A stretch of 5,697 nucleotides of DNA from Actinomycetota bacterium (GTDB lineage: Bacteria; Actinomycetota; Actinomycetes; UBA12327). The stretch is taken from positions 1 through 5,697 of the forward strand of contig DPWC01000218.1 in NCBI GenBank assembly GCA_003529305.1, in the 5' to 3' direction. Of the stretch, positions 1 to 5,697 are shown one piece after another. Every line of letters begins with the position of its first letter. Positions within the stretch are counted from its first letter, which is position 1. The notes below the pieces were generated by a model, which saw only the letters and a list, made by a program, of their open reading frames with translations, was not told the DNA's origin and did not search any database. The translations under genes and the position numbers were made by a program.

Positions 1-89
1 GTGCCGATGTAGTTGTGGTTGAGCATGCGCGCTTCTTCTTGCGCCAGCACCACCACTCGACGGGCCCGGTCGGTAAACCTCTCGAACAT
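1..89 (-). CDS. clpC: ClpC ATPase, N-terminal fragment (cut by window edge)
   Basis: These are the first 29 codons, plus two bases of the next, of a Hsp100/Clp ATPase. The visible start MFERFTDRARRVVVLAQEEA followed by RMLNHNYIG is the near-invariant opening of actinobacterial ClpC, the beginning of its Clp N-terminal (adaptor- and substrate-binding) domain. ClpC is a cytosolic hexameric AAA+ unfoldase that feeds proteins into ClpP. The ATG start is supported by an AAGGAG ribosome binding site seven bases upstream and by the family's conserved N-terminus. The remaining roughly 800 residues, including both Walker A/B modules, lie outside the window, so ClpC1-type integrity cannot be judged. 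It is separated from the upstream operon by 130 bases holding a hairpin and a possible ClgR box, suggesting its own promoter. ClpB is the main alternative, but its N-terminus differs clearly. Confidence 0.95.
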   Translation of the reverse strand, partial: MFERFTDRARRVVVLAQEEARMLNHNYIG

Positions 90-96
90 GGCACCA

Positions 97-102
97 CTCC
101 TT
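97..102 (-). promoter_or_regulatory. Ribosome binding site of clpC
   Basis: On the minus strand this reads AAGGAG, seven bases before the clpC ATG. It is the strongest Shine-Dalgarno sequence in the window and fixes the clpC start. This fits high-level independent translation of an abundant chaperone-protease subunit. Confidence 0.85.
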
Positions 103-167
103 CGCAACTGTGCTGCCAAGCCTAGCCACGATGGAGCCGACGCGCTCTGCCCCAATGGGTGGCCAAT

Positions 168-185
168 TTGCGCCCTCCGCGAACA
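168..185 (-). promoter_or_regulatory. Possible ClgR operator upstream of clpC
   Basis: The minus strand reads TGTTCGCGGAGGGCGCAA: a CGC-N5-GCG dyad preceded by a T-rich flank. It resembles the ClgR consensus as I remember it from Corynebacterium work (WNNWCGCYNANRGCGWWS). It keeps both CGC/GCG half-sites, the central A, the R and the left flank. It misses the Y and two positions of the right flank. ClgR is the actinobacterial activator of clpC and clpP genes, so the position, about 80 to 95 bases before the clpC start, makes biological sense. Short GC-rich dyads arise easily by chance in such DNA, so this is a candidate only. No convincing -35 box was found nearby. Confidence 0.4.
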
Positions 186-186
186 C

Positions 187-213
187 CTCCCGGGGGCTAA
201 TCGCCGCCGGGAG
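187..213 (-). terminator. Hairpin after the heliorhodopsin gene, likely operon terminator
   Basis: Starting six bases after the heliorhodopsin stop codon, the minus strand forms a seven-base-pair stem (CTCCCGG with CCGGGAG), a C-C mismatch, then three more pairs (GGC with GCC) closing a GATTA loop. The stem is almost entirely G-C and should be very stable. There is no T-run after it, so it is not a textbook intrinsic terminator; many terminators in GC-rich actinobacteria lack the U-tract. It ends one base before the possible ClgR box and would insulate clpC from read-through. It could instead be an RNA-stabilising 3' end. Confidence 0.6.
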
Positions 214-219
214 CAGGAC

Positions 220-1038
220 TTAGCGCCCCCGGGCGGGAACGATCACATTGGCGAAGATCAACCAGGCCAGCAGAGACTTCGCCACCAAACTCAGCACGAT
301 GTAGGTGTATTCGCCAGCGACATAGTCCTTCCAGCGTCCGATTTGCCGGTACTGCAAGGCCATGTTCAAGGCGAAGGAGAAGAAAAGGATGAACTGCAGG
401 ACCACAATCGCCCAGACGAATCCTGGTGGCGAGGCGTGCACAAAGTAGAAGACCGAGATGAGCCACGGCACCAAGCCCACCGCACTGCTGAACCAGAAGG
501 CGCTCCAGTCGGTGTTCCCGGGAACCTCTTTGCGCTCCATCAATAGGCCGAACAGGATCATTGCGCTGTTGACACCGATGATCGCCACGATGGCACCAAG
601 GTCGCGCACGCCGACTAGGGCCACGATCAGCGCGATCATCAGCGAACTGCTGAAGGTGTATTCAATCCAGCGGGCGTAATTGGCGCGGCGATCAAGTTGA
701 CGCTCGTACCAACGGCGCAACACGGTGGATACCAGCAGGTGGTCGATGGCGGCACAGGCCAAGAAGATCGCCACACACACGCCGACACTTAGTGACAGTT
801 CCTCGACAGTTTTGAAGGGCTTGCCGAGAGTCACATTGGGTGCACCCGGAGGCAGGTACGACAAGGTAAGCGGAATGCTGAACGGCTTATTCAGCAGCAC
901 GATCACGACGGTTTCCGCCAGTAGTGCCAATCCCACCAGCAGGTTGAACACCCGCAGTCGTCGGTACCTCGGGTCTACGGTCCCTGCAGCGCTCGTGGGC
1001 GCATCAAACGGATTGGTGGCACTGGTCATTTCGCTCAT
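220..1038 (-). CDS. Heliorhodopsin (retinal-binding seven-helix membrane protein)
   Basis: The 272-residue product (counted from the ATG at 1038) is a heliorhodopsin: a retinal-binding membrane protein with inverted topology (N-terminus in the cytoplasm) that shows no ion pumping in the members I know of, and whose role is unsettled. Hydrophobic segments lie at about 30-50, 80-105, 122-144, 147-167, 180-200, 206-228 and 241-266. A long loop (about 51-78) after helix 1 corresponds to the dimer-contact loop. Helix 7 holds SLVAKS with the Schiff-base lysine K254 and S250. Helix 3 begins RWIEYTFSSS, where E126 matches the counterion (E107 of 48C12). GVNSAMILFGLLME in helix 4 is another family signature, and H100 matches the helix-2 histidine (H80). 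The gene starts 28 bases after argA. Neither ATG (1038 or 1029) has a good ribosome binding site, so the exact start is less certain than the family. Confidence 0.95.
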   Translation of the reverse strand: MSEMTSATNPFDAPTSAAGTVDPRYRRLRVFNLLVGLALLAETVVIVLLNKPFSIPLTLSYLPPGAPNVTLGKPFKTVEELSLSVGVCVAIFLACAAIDHLLVSTVLRRWYERQLDRRANYARWIEYTFSSSLMIALIVALVGVRDLGAIVAIIGVNSAMILFGLLMERKEVPGNTDWSAFWFSSAVGLVPWLISVFYFVHASPPGFVWAIVVLQFILFFSFALNMALQYRQIGRWKDYVAGEYTYIVLSLVAKSLLAWLIFANVIVPARGR

Positions 1039-1066
1039 GCCGATCAGTATGCGACGAGCACCGCCC

Positions 1067-1579
1067 CTACAAGACGCGCAGCATGCGCGTGTTGCCCAAG
1101 GTGTTGGGCTTGACGCGTTCAAGATCCAGAAACTCCGCGACACCTTCGTCATAGGAAAGCAGCAGTTCCTGATAAACCTCGGGCTCGACAGGTGTGCCCT
1201 CTATGGGTGTGAAGCCATGCCGCCCAAAAAAGTCAGTCTCGAAAGTCAGACAGAACAGCCGCTGCACACCAAGGTCGCGCGCGGTCTGCACCAGTTGCTC
1301 CACGATCGCGGCACCCACGCCTCGGCGACGCTCCGATGAATCAACAGCCAAAGTACGAATCTCGGCAAGGTCGCCCCAGAGCACATGCAGAGCACCACAC
1401 CCGATAATCCGCTCATCGAACTGTGCGACCCAGAATTCCTGAACATCCTCATAGAGCGTCACCGTGGCCTTGCCCAGCAGGATGCGTTGATCGCTGTATC
1501 CGGACACCAGGCGAGCAATGTCAGGAACATCAGCAGTGCGAGCTCGCCGGACAACAACCTCGTGCGCAGCGCTGCTCAT
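1067..1579 (-). CDS. argA: Short-form N-acetylglutamate synthase (ArgA-type GNAT)
   Basis: This 170-residue single-domain GNAT enzyme is predicted to transfer acetyl from acetyl-CoA to L-glutamate, the first step of arginine synthesis, in the cytosol. The acetyl-CoA-binding signature R-x-x-G-x-G appears at residues 84-89 (RRRGVG), preceded by the core strand around EIRTLAVD (73-80). The stretches VRRART, VTLYE.VQEFWVA, GCGALHVLWGDL, LTFET.FF.RHGF and the end VKPN.LGN.RML closely match, from memory, M. tuberculosis Rv2747, the stand-alone actinobacterial ArgA that lacks the amino-acid-kinase domain of E. coli ArgA. The ATG overlaps the lysS stop codon (ATGA), so translation is probably coupled. 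Only a weak AGGA lies upstream of the start. Glutamate specificity is inferred from family resemblance; another small-molecule acetyltransferase is the less likely alternative. Confidence 0.88.
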   Translation of the reverse strand: MSSAAHEVVVRRARTADVPDIARLVSGYSDQRILLGKATVTLYEDVQEFWVAQFDERIIGCGALHVLWGDLAEIRTLAVDSSERRRGVGAAIVEQLVQTARDLGVQRLFCLTFETDFFGRHGFTPIEGTPVEPEVYQELLLSYDEGVAEFLDLERVKPNTLGNTRMLRVL

Positions 1580-3126
1580 TGGCCAGCGGGTCCTGATCGT
1601 GGAGCGCTCTGCGGTCGAACTAGGGGAAAGGGAATCGTCTCGCGGATGCCACGACCAGTGAGCATCATTAACAGACGATCTATCCCCATGCCTTGCCCGC
1701 CAGAAGGTGGCATGGCGAATTCCAAAGCGCGCAGGAAATCCTCATCCAGTGCCATCGCCTCGGCATCACCACCCGCAGCCAACAACGATTGGGCCGTCAA
1801 TCGTGAGCGCTGCTCGATGGGATCAATCAGTTCGCTATACGCCGTTCCGATCTCCGCACCGAAGGCGACAAGATCCCACCGCTCCGCCAGCCGCGGCTCG
1901 CTGCGATGCTCCCGCGTTAGCGGCGAAACCTCTGTGGGAAAGTCGATAAAGAAAGTGGGTGCCACGGTGGTGGCCTCCAAGAGGTGTTCGTACATCTCTA
2001 AAACGATCTGCCCGCGTCCCCAAGCCGGGTCAACGCCAATTCCTGCTGACGCGCAGAGTTGCCGAAGTTCTTCCGCGGTGGTGTCGCAGGTGATCTCACT
2101 GCCAAGCGCTCGACTGAGTCCTTCGTTGACGGGCACTACAGGCCACGCCGCGCTGATATCGAAGTCCTGGACCTGCCCATCATCGTCTCGATGACGCACG
2201 ATGCGTTCACCATGCACGGCTTCCGCCGCCTCCATGATGATCTCTCTGGTGAGTTCGCGCATGGTGGTGTAGTCGCCGTAGGCCTCGTACATCTCCAGCA
2301 TGGTGAACTCGGGATTGTGAGTGGAGTCCGCACCTTCGTTGCGGAAATTCCGGTTGATCTCGAAAACCTTCTCCACACCGCCTACGAGCAGGCGCTTGAG
2401 ATACAGCTCAGGGGCAATCCGAAGAAACAAGTCCATGTCGTAGGCATTGATATGCGTGACAAAGGGACGAGCGTTTGCCCCGCCATGAATGGTCTGCAGC
2501 ATCGGTGTTTCTACTTCGATGAAGCCACGACTGGTCAGTGAATGCCGAACCGAGGCGATCGCATCGGATCTCATCGTGAGCATCTGCCGAGCCTCGGGAC
2601 GCACAATCAGATCGACATAGCGCTGACGAACGCGCGCTTCGGGATCGGTCAGGCCCTTGAACTTCTCCGGCAGTGGTCGCAAGCACTTGCTAGTCAGAGT
2701 CCACGATGTGGCTTCCACCGACAGCTCTCCACGGCGGCTGCTGATCACCTCGCCCACGATTCCCACATGGTCACCGATGTCAATGTCGCTTTTCCACTCA
2801 CGCAGTCGGTCCTCGCCGACTGCGCTGACCGGCAGCATTACTTGTAGGTCATCGGTCCCATCACGGATGGTGGCAAAACACAACTTGCCGCCGTCTCGAC
2901 GCAGTACCACCCGACCCACGACGGCGACCTGCACTCCTGAGCGCTCGTCGGCCGAAAGGTCAGCGTGCTGCCCTCGAATCTGCGCCAAAGTGTGAGTGCG
3001 CTCAAAGCCCACTGGGTAGGGATCAACGCCCTGATCACGAAGTCGCTCCACCTTTTCCCGACGGATACGGACCTGCTCAGGCAGGTCGTCCACCTCTGGC
3101 AGAAGGGACTCGGGATCAACAGCCAC
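1576..3126 (-). CDS. lysS: Lysyl-tRNA synthetase, class II
   Basis: This 516-residue cytosolic enzyme attaches lysine to tRNA-Lys using ATP. An N-terminal OB-fold anticodon-binding domain (about 66-145, with VGRVVLRRDGGKL and FATIRDG) is followed by the class II catalytic core (about 165-505). Motif 1 is GFIEVETPML (201-210). Motif 2 is FRNEG (261-265) followed by HNPEFTMLEMYEAYGDY. Motif 3 is GMGIDRL (479-485). The length is normal for bacterial LysS. The start is a GTG: an in-frame TAG lies only three codons upstream of it (3136-3138), so no earlier start is possible. The ribosome binding site is poor. The gene follows coaX after 26 bases and overlaps argA at its stop codon. It is a single-domain LysS without the membrane-embedded LysX extension. 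Confidence 0.97.
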   Translation of the reverse strand: MAVDPESLLPEVDDLPEQVRIRREKVERLRDQGVDPYPVGFERTHTLAQIRGQHADLSADERSGVQVAVVGRVVLRRDGGKLCFATIRDGTDDLQVMLPVSAVGEDRLREWKSDIDIGDHVGIVGEVISSRRGELSVEATSWTLTSKCLRPLPEKFKGLTDPEARVRQRYVDLIVRPEARQMLTMRSDAIASVRHSLTSRGFIEVETPMLQTIHGGANARPFVTHINAYDMDLFLRIAPELYLKRLLVGGVEKVFEINRNFRNEGADSTHNPEFTMLEMYEAYGDYTTMRELTREIIMEAAEAVHGERIVRHRDDDGQVQDFDISAAWPVVPVNEGLSRALGSEITCDTTAEELRQLCASAGIGVDPAWGRGQIVLEMYEHLLEATTVAPTFFIDFPTEVSPLTREHRSEPRLAERWDLVAFGAEIGTAYSELIDPIEQRSRLTAQSLLAAGGDAEAMALDEDFLRALEFAMPPSGGQGMGIDRLLMMLTGRGIRETIPFPLVRPQSAPRSGPAGQ

Positions 3127-3152
3127 GGGCGAAGGCTACCGGCGAAGTGCGG

Positions 3153-3911
3153 CTACTCCGCGTTGCGCTCGTACACCAATCGCAGGCCTACCAGCGTCAG
3201 TTCCGGCTCGTGGTGCGTGATCGTGCGCGACTCCTCAACAACTAGCGGTGCCAGACCGCCTGTTGCCACCACAGCCTGCACCTCGCCCAACTCGTCTTCA
3301 ATGCGTTCCACCAGGCCATCGACTTGACCAGCGAAGCCATAGAGCGCCCCGCTCTGCAACGCCTCCACGGTGTTGCGCCCGATCACTGATCGTGGCCGCA
3401 GGAGCTCAACTTTGCGCAATTGGGCAGCGCGCTGTGCCAACGCATCGAGGGAGATCTCGATTCCTGGCGCCAGTGCCCCACCGAGAAACTCACCCTTCGC
3501 ACTGACGACATCAAGATTGGTGGAGGTACCGAAATCGACCACGATCGTCGGGCCGCCGAAGAGCTGATGAGCAGCCAGTGTGTTGACGATGCGGTCAGCA
3601 CCGACCTCCTTGGGGTTATCAGTGAGGACCGGGACCCCGGTGCGCGTACCGGGTTCAACAATGACCCGTGGAACCTCGGCGTAGTAGCGCTCAAACATGG
3701 TGCGCAATTCGCGAAGAGACGACGGAACCGTGGAGCACAGCGCGATACCGGAAATGGTCGGGCTGCCGCTCAGCAACCCGCTGTAGAACACTTGAAGTTC
3801 GTCGGCTGTGTCACGCGCGTCCGTCTTGATCCGCCACGACTGCACCAGGCTCTCGCCCTCAAACAGACCCAGCACGGTGTTGGTGTTGCCCACATCAATG
3901 GCCAGCAACAT
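3153..3911 (-). CDS. coaX: Type III pantothenate kinase
   Basis: The 252-residue product phosphorylates pantothenate to 4'-phosphopantothenate, the first committed step of coenzyme A synthesis. It belongs to the ASKHA (acetate kinase/hsp70/actin) fold. The N-terminal phosphate loop is DVGNTNTVLG (6-15). GADR (104-107) contributes to the substrate site. VDFGTSTNLDVV (125-136) carries the conserved aspartate D126. GGALAPG (144-150) and ATGGLAP (216-222) complete the signature. Length is typical for the family. By family knowledge, type III kinases need a monovalent cation and are not feedback-inhibited by CoA, unlike CoaA. The start sits one base after the nadC stop codon (TGACATG), and an AAGGGAG lies seven bases upstream, inside nadC. 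Pairing with the NAD genes is a common actinobacterial arrangement. Confidence 0.96.
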   Translation of the reverse strand: MLLAIDVGNTNTVLGLFEGESLVQSWRIKTDARDTADELQVFYSGLLSGSPTISGIALCSTVPSSLRELRTMFERYYAEVPRVIVEPGTRTGVPVLTDNPKEVGADRIVNTLAAHQLFGGPTIVVDFGTSTNLDVVSAKGEFLGGALAPGIEISLDALAQRAAQLRKVELLRPRSVIGRNTVEALQSGALYGFAGQVDGLVERIEDELGEVQAVVATGGLAPLVVEESRTITHHEPELTLVGLRLVYERNAE

Positions 3912-3912
3912 G

Positions 3913-4860
3913 TCAGCGCTCCCTTGCCGTTGCAGGATCCGTGGACGACTGCGGACTTCGCAGGTCGCCGCCGATGTCCAGCACCGGAGCCGAGTGCGTC
4001 AAAGCACCGACGCTGAGGTAGTCAACGCCAGTTTCGGCGTACGCACGCGCGCGATCCAGAGTCAAACCACCGCTGCTTTCCAGCGTTGCGCGACCTGCTG
4101 TCAGCGCCACGGCTTGCTTGGTCATCGCAGGGTCCATGTTGTCCAGCAGCACCAGATCAGCCCCAGCATCCAGAACTTCCGCCAACTGCTCCAGCGAGTC
4201 CACTTCGACTTCGATAGCCAGATCCGGCCACTGCTGTCGTACTGCCTCAAAGGCTTGGCGCACACCTCCTGCGGCCACCACATGGTTGTCCTTCACCAAA
4301 GCCGCGTCAGACAGCGACATCCGATGATTTCGGCCACCACCGCAGCGCACGGCGAACTTCTCCAGTTCGCGAAGTCCAGGAGTGGTCTTGCGAGTGTCGC
4401 GGATCGCCGCTCCCGTTCCCGCGATGGCATCGACCCACTGCCGCGTGATTGACGCGACCCCAGACAGGTGGCCCAGTAGATTCAAAGCGGTGCGCTCGGC
4501 GGTCAACAAGTCACGAGTCGGCCCGGTTGCCGACACCAGAACTGTGCCCGGCTGGACTGCCGAGCCTTCGGCTATCAGGAAGTCCACGCTGACTCGTCCC
4601 TGACTGACAACCTCAAGGGCAGCGGCCGCAATCGCCGCACCGGCGACCACGCCCTGCTGTCGAGCCACCAGATCCACAGTGGAGACCTGGTCGGCCGGAA
4701 CTGTTGCCACGGAAGTGACATCCACGCCGCCGGCAAGATCCTCCGTCACGGTGGCCTGCACGATGGCAACCACACGCGCAGGATCAAGTCCGGCATCAAT
4801 GAGTTGCTGGACAACGACGGACGACAGCCACTCAGGAATGGCCGAGGCGTACTGGCTCAC
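3913..4860 (-). CDS. nadC: Nicotinate-nucleotide pyrophosphorylase (carboxylating), QPRTase
   Basis: The 315-residue enzyme converts quinolinate and phosphoribosyl pyrophosphate to nicotinate mononucleotide, CO2 and pyrophosphate, the third step of de novo NAD synthesis. All active-site residues I remember for M. tuberculosis NadC are present at a constant offset of 18: R123, R157, K158, H179, R180, K190, E219 and D240. They lie in AERTALNLLGHLSG, IRDTRKT, GGGRNHR, VKDNHV, VEVDSLEQL and LLDN. ESSGGL (261-266) and GVDYLSVGALTHS (278-290) form the phosphate-binding end of the barrel. The protein has about 18 extra N-terminal residues and a polar C-terminal tail of about 15 compared with the mycobacterial enzyme. 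The start is GTG, overlapping the nadB stop as GTGA, with AAGGGG eight bases upstream. Confidence 0.97.
   Translation of the reverse strand: MSQYASAIPEWLSSVVVQQLIDAGLDPARVVAIVQATVTEDLAGGVDVTSVATVPADQVSTVDLVARQQGVVAGAAIAAAALEVVSQGRVSVDFLIAEGSAVQPGTVLVSATGPTRDLLTAERTALNLLGHLSGVASITRQWVDAIAGTGAAIRDTRKTTPGLRELEKFAVRCGGGRNHRMSLSDAALVKDNHVVAAGGVRQAFEAVRQQWPDLAIEVEVDSLEQLAEVLDAGADLVLLDNMDPAMTKQAVALTAGRATLESSGGLTLDRARAYAETGVDYLSVGALTHSAPVLDIGGDLRSPQSSTDPATARER
3919..3925 (-). promoter_or_regulatory. Ribosome binding site of coaX
   Basis: The minus strand reads AAGGGAG, ending seven bases before the coaX ATG and lying within the last codons of nadC. It supports the chosen start and indicates that coaX is translated from the nadC message with re-initiation across the TGA-C-ATG junction. 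Confidence 0.75.
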
Positions 4861-5697
4861 ACGATCATCCCCTTGTCGAATTGCACAGAGTTGTCCGTCA
4901 ATCGGCCATGCAGCCGAACGCGCCAGTGGGTGTCATCGCGCTCAGGAAAGTCTTCACGCCAATGACTGCCACGAGTTTCCTCACGCAATCGGGCCGCTGC
5001 ACAGATAAAGGTCGCCACTGTGTGAACATTCGTCGCCTCCCACGCGTCAACGAATGGATCGGCGTTGCTCCACTGGCCTAATTCGGCCAAGCGGGCGGCG
5101 GTTCGACCCAGCGATCGTCGCGATCGCAGGACCCCGGAACCGTCGGCCATGGCCGAGGCCACATGTTCGCGCACCTGAGGGGCCAACAGTCCGGCCAGCC
5201 GATCGTCCGGCTTGGGCTCGGCGATGACCAGCGGATGGGCTTGCAGGTCAGCGGCAATGCGAGAGGCGAAAACCAATCCTTCGAGTAAAGAGTTGGAGGC
5301 CAATCGATTCGCCCCATGTACACCGGTGCAAGCGCACTCACCCACGGCATACAGACCGGCAACGCTGGTGCGGCCATGAAGATCCGTGACTACTCCACCA
5401 CTGCTGTAGTGGGCCGCGGGAGCCACCGGGATCAAGTCGACAACGGGATCTACTCCGTGTGCACGACACGACTCCACGATGGTGGGGAAGCGACGCTCCC
5501 ACAGGTCTCGACCGAAGTGTCGGCCATCGAGCCACACATGGGGGGCTCCGGTCTCGAGCATCTGCCGCATGATGGCTCGAGCAACGACATCGCGTGGTGC
5601 CAGATCAGCGAGCTCGTGAACGCCTTGCATGAAGGCTGTTCCTGAGTCATCCACCAGCACGGCACCTTCTCCGCGCACAGCCTCAGAAACCAAGGGT
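4857..5697 (-). CDS. nadB: L-aspartate oxidase, C-terminal part (cut by window edge)
   Basis: The visible 279 codons are the C-terminal half of a flavoprotein that oxidises L-aspartate to iminoaspartate, the first step of bacterial NAD synthesis; iminoaspartate then goes to NadA and the product to NadC. The reading frame is open to the window edge, so the N-terminal FAD-binding Rossmann domain is outside. Counting from the TTG codon at 5693, the capping/substrate domain shows RGEGA (7-11), APRDVVARA (32-40) with the conserved arginine R34, PAAHYSSGGV (92-101) with H95, and HGANRLASNSLLEGLVF (126-142) with R130. The helical C-terminal domain ends with RGSHWREDFPERDD (241-254), the usual flavoprotein C-terminal motif. 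These features separate it from succinate dehydrogenase SdhA, its closest relative. Its stop codon overlaps the nadC start. The codon at 5691-5693 is internal, not the gene start. Confidence 0.96.
   Translation of the reverse strand, partial: PLVSEAVRGEGAVLVDDSGTAFMQGVHELADLAPRDVVARAIMRQMLETGAPHVWLDGRHFGRDLWERRFPTIVESCRAHGVDPVVDLIPVAPAAHYSSGGVVTDLHGRTSVAGLYAVGECACTGVHGANRLASNSLLEGLVFASRIAADLQAHPLVIAEPKPDDRLAGLLAPQVREHVASAMADGSGVLRSRRSLGRTAARLAELGQWSNADPFVDAWEATNVHTVATFICAAARLREETRGSHWREDFPERDDTHWRVRLHGRLTDNSVQFDKGMIV
4869..4874 (-). promoter_or_regulatory. Ribosome binding site of nadC
   Basis: The minus strand reads AAGGGG, eight bases before the nadC GTG start and inside the last codons of nadB. 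It supports the GTG start, which otherwise could be doubted because it gives NadC a longer N-terminus than its relatives. Confidence 0.65.

Noticed and set aside
119..124. TAGGCT on the minus strand as a -10 box for clpC.
   Set aside because: It fits TAnnnT and lies about 30 bases before the start codon, but no acceptable -35 box is found 16 to 18 bases upstream, so it is too weak to annotate.
220..1038. Reading the seven-helix protein as a proton or ion pump (type 1 rhodopsin).
   Set aside because: Helix 3 carries the heliorhodopsin RWIEY motif instead of the DTD/DTE or NDQ pump motifs, and the helix 4 and 7 signatures are those of heliorhodopsins.
1039..1152. A possible 38-residue N-terminal extension of the heliorhodopsin from an ATG at 1152.
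   Set aside because: It would run through 86 bases of the conserved argA coding sequence, its cysteine/arginine-rich residues do not resemble any heliorhodopsin N-terminus, and the ATG at 1038 gives a family-typical length.
1385..2194. A 269-codon open frame on the plus strand across the lysS/argA junction, and others such as 725-1339 and 3808-4452.
   Set aside because: They lie antisense to strongly conserved genes, their products are arginine/serine/proline-rich with no family motif, and long antisense frames are expected in GC-rich coding DNA.
3127..3152. The 26-base gap between coaX and lysS as a site for a T-box or lysine riboswitch controlling lysS.
   Set aside because: It is far too short for either element and contains no T-box sequence or anti-terminator fold.
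5111..5127. An inverted repeat, GCGATCG-TCG-CGATCGC, inside nadB, resembling HIP1-type octamers.
   Set aside because: It falls wholly within nadB codons for an R-S-R-R-S stretch, occurs only once as far as I can see, and is explained by repeated arginine and serine codons.

Overview
The window is a compact block of core-metabolism genes from an actinobacterium, with every real gene on the minus strand. The assignment rests on three things. The gene order (nadB-nadC-coaX-lysS ... clpC) is typical of Actinobacteria. NadC and the short ArgA-type acetyltransferase closely resemble their Mycobacterium tuberculosis counterparts. The DNA is moderately high in G+C, judged by eye. A heliorhodopsin gene points to a sunlit, probably aquatic lineage; this is inference, because such genes are common in freshwater and marine actinobacteria.

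Layout in transcription order (right to left): the 3' part of nadB (L-aspartate oxidase, cut by the window edge); nadC (quinolinate phosphoribosyltransferase); coaX (type III pantothenate kinase); lysS (lysyl-tRNA synthetase); a short N-acetylglutamate synthase (argA type); a seven-helix heliorhodopsin; a 130-base gap; and the first 29 codons of clpC (Hsp100 ATPase of the Clp protease), cut by the left edge. nadB/nadC and lysS/argA overlap by stop/start (GTGA and ATGA). nadC and coaX are one base apart, coaX and lysS 26 bases apart, and argA and the heliorhodopsin 28 bases apart. This looks like one polycistronic unit ending at a strong hairpin after the heliorhodopsin.

Functionally, nadB and nadC make the pyridine ring and nicotinate mononucleotide for NAD; coaX opens CoA synthesis; lysS charges tRNA-Lys; argA commits glutamate to arginine synthesis. 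The unexpected member is the heliorhodopsin, a retinal-binding membrane photoreceptor-like protein of unsettled function, placed as the last gene of this housekeeping unit. In mycobacteria the lysS-clpC interval holds lsr2; here it holds argA and the heliorhodopsin. The gap before clpC carries the hairpin, a sequence resembling the binding site of the protease regulator ClgR, and a good ribosome binding site, so clpC is probably transcribed on its own. No RNA genes, mobile elements, CRISPR arrays or prophage traces were seen.
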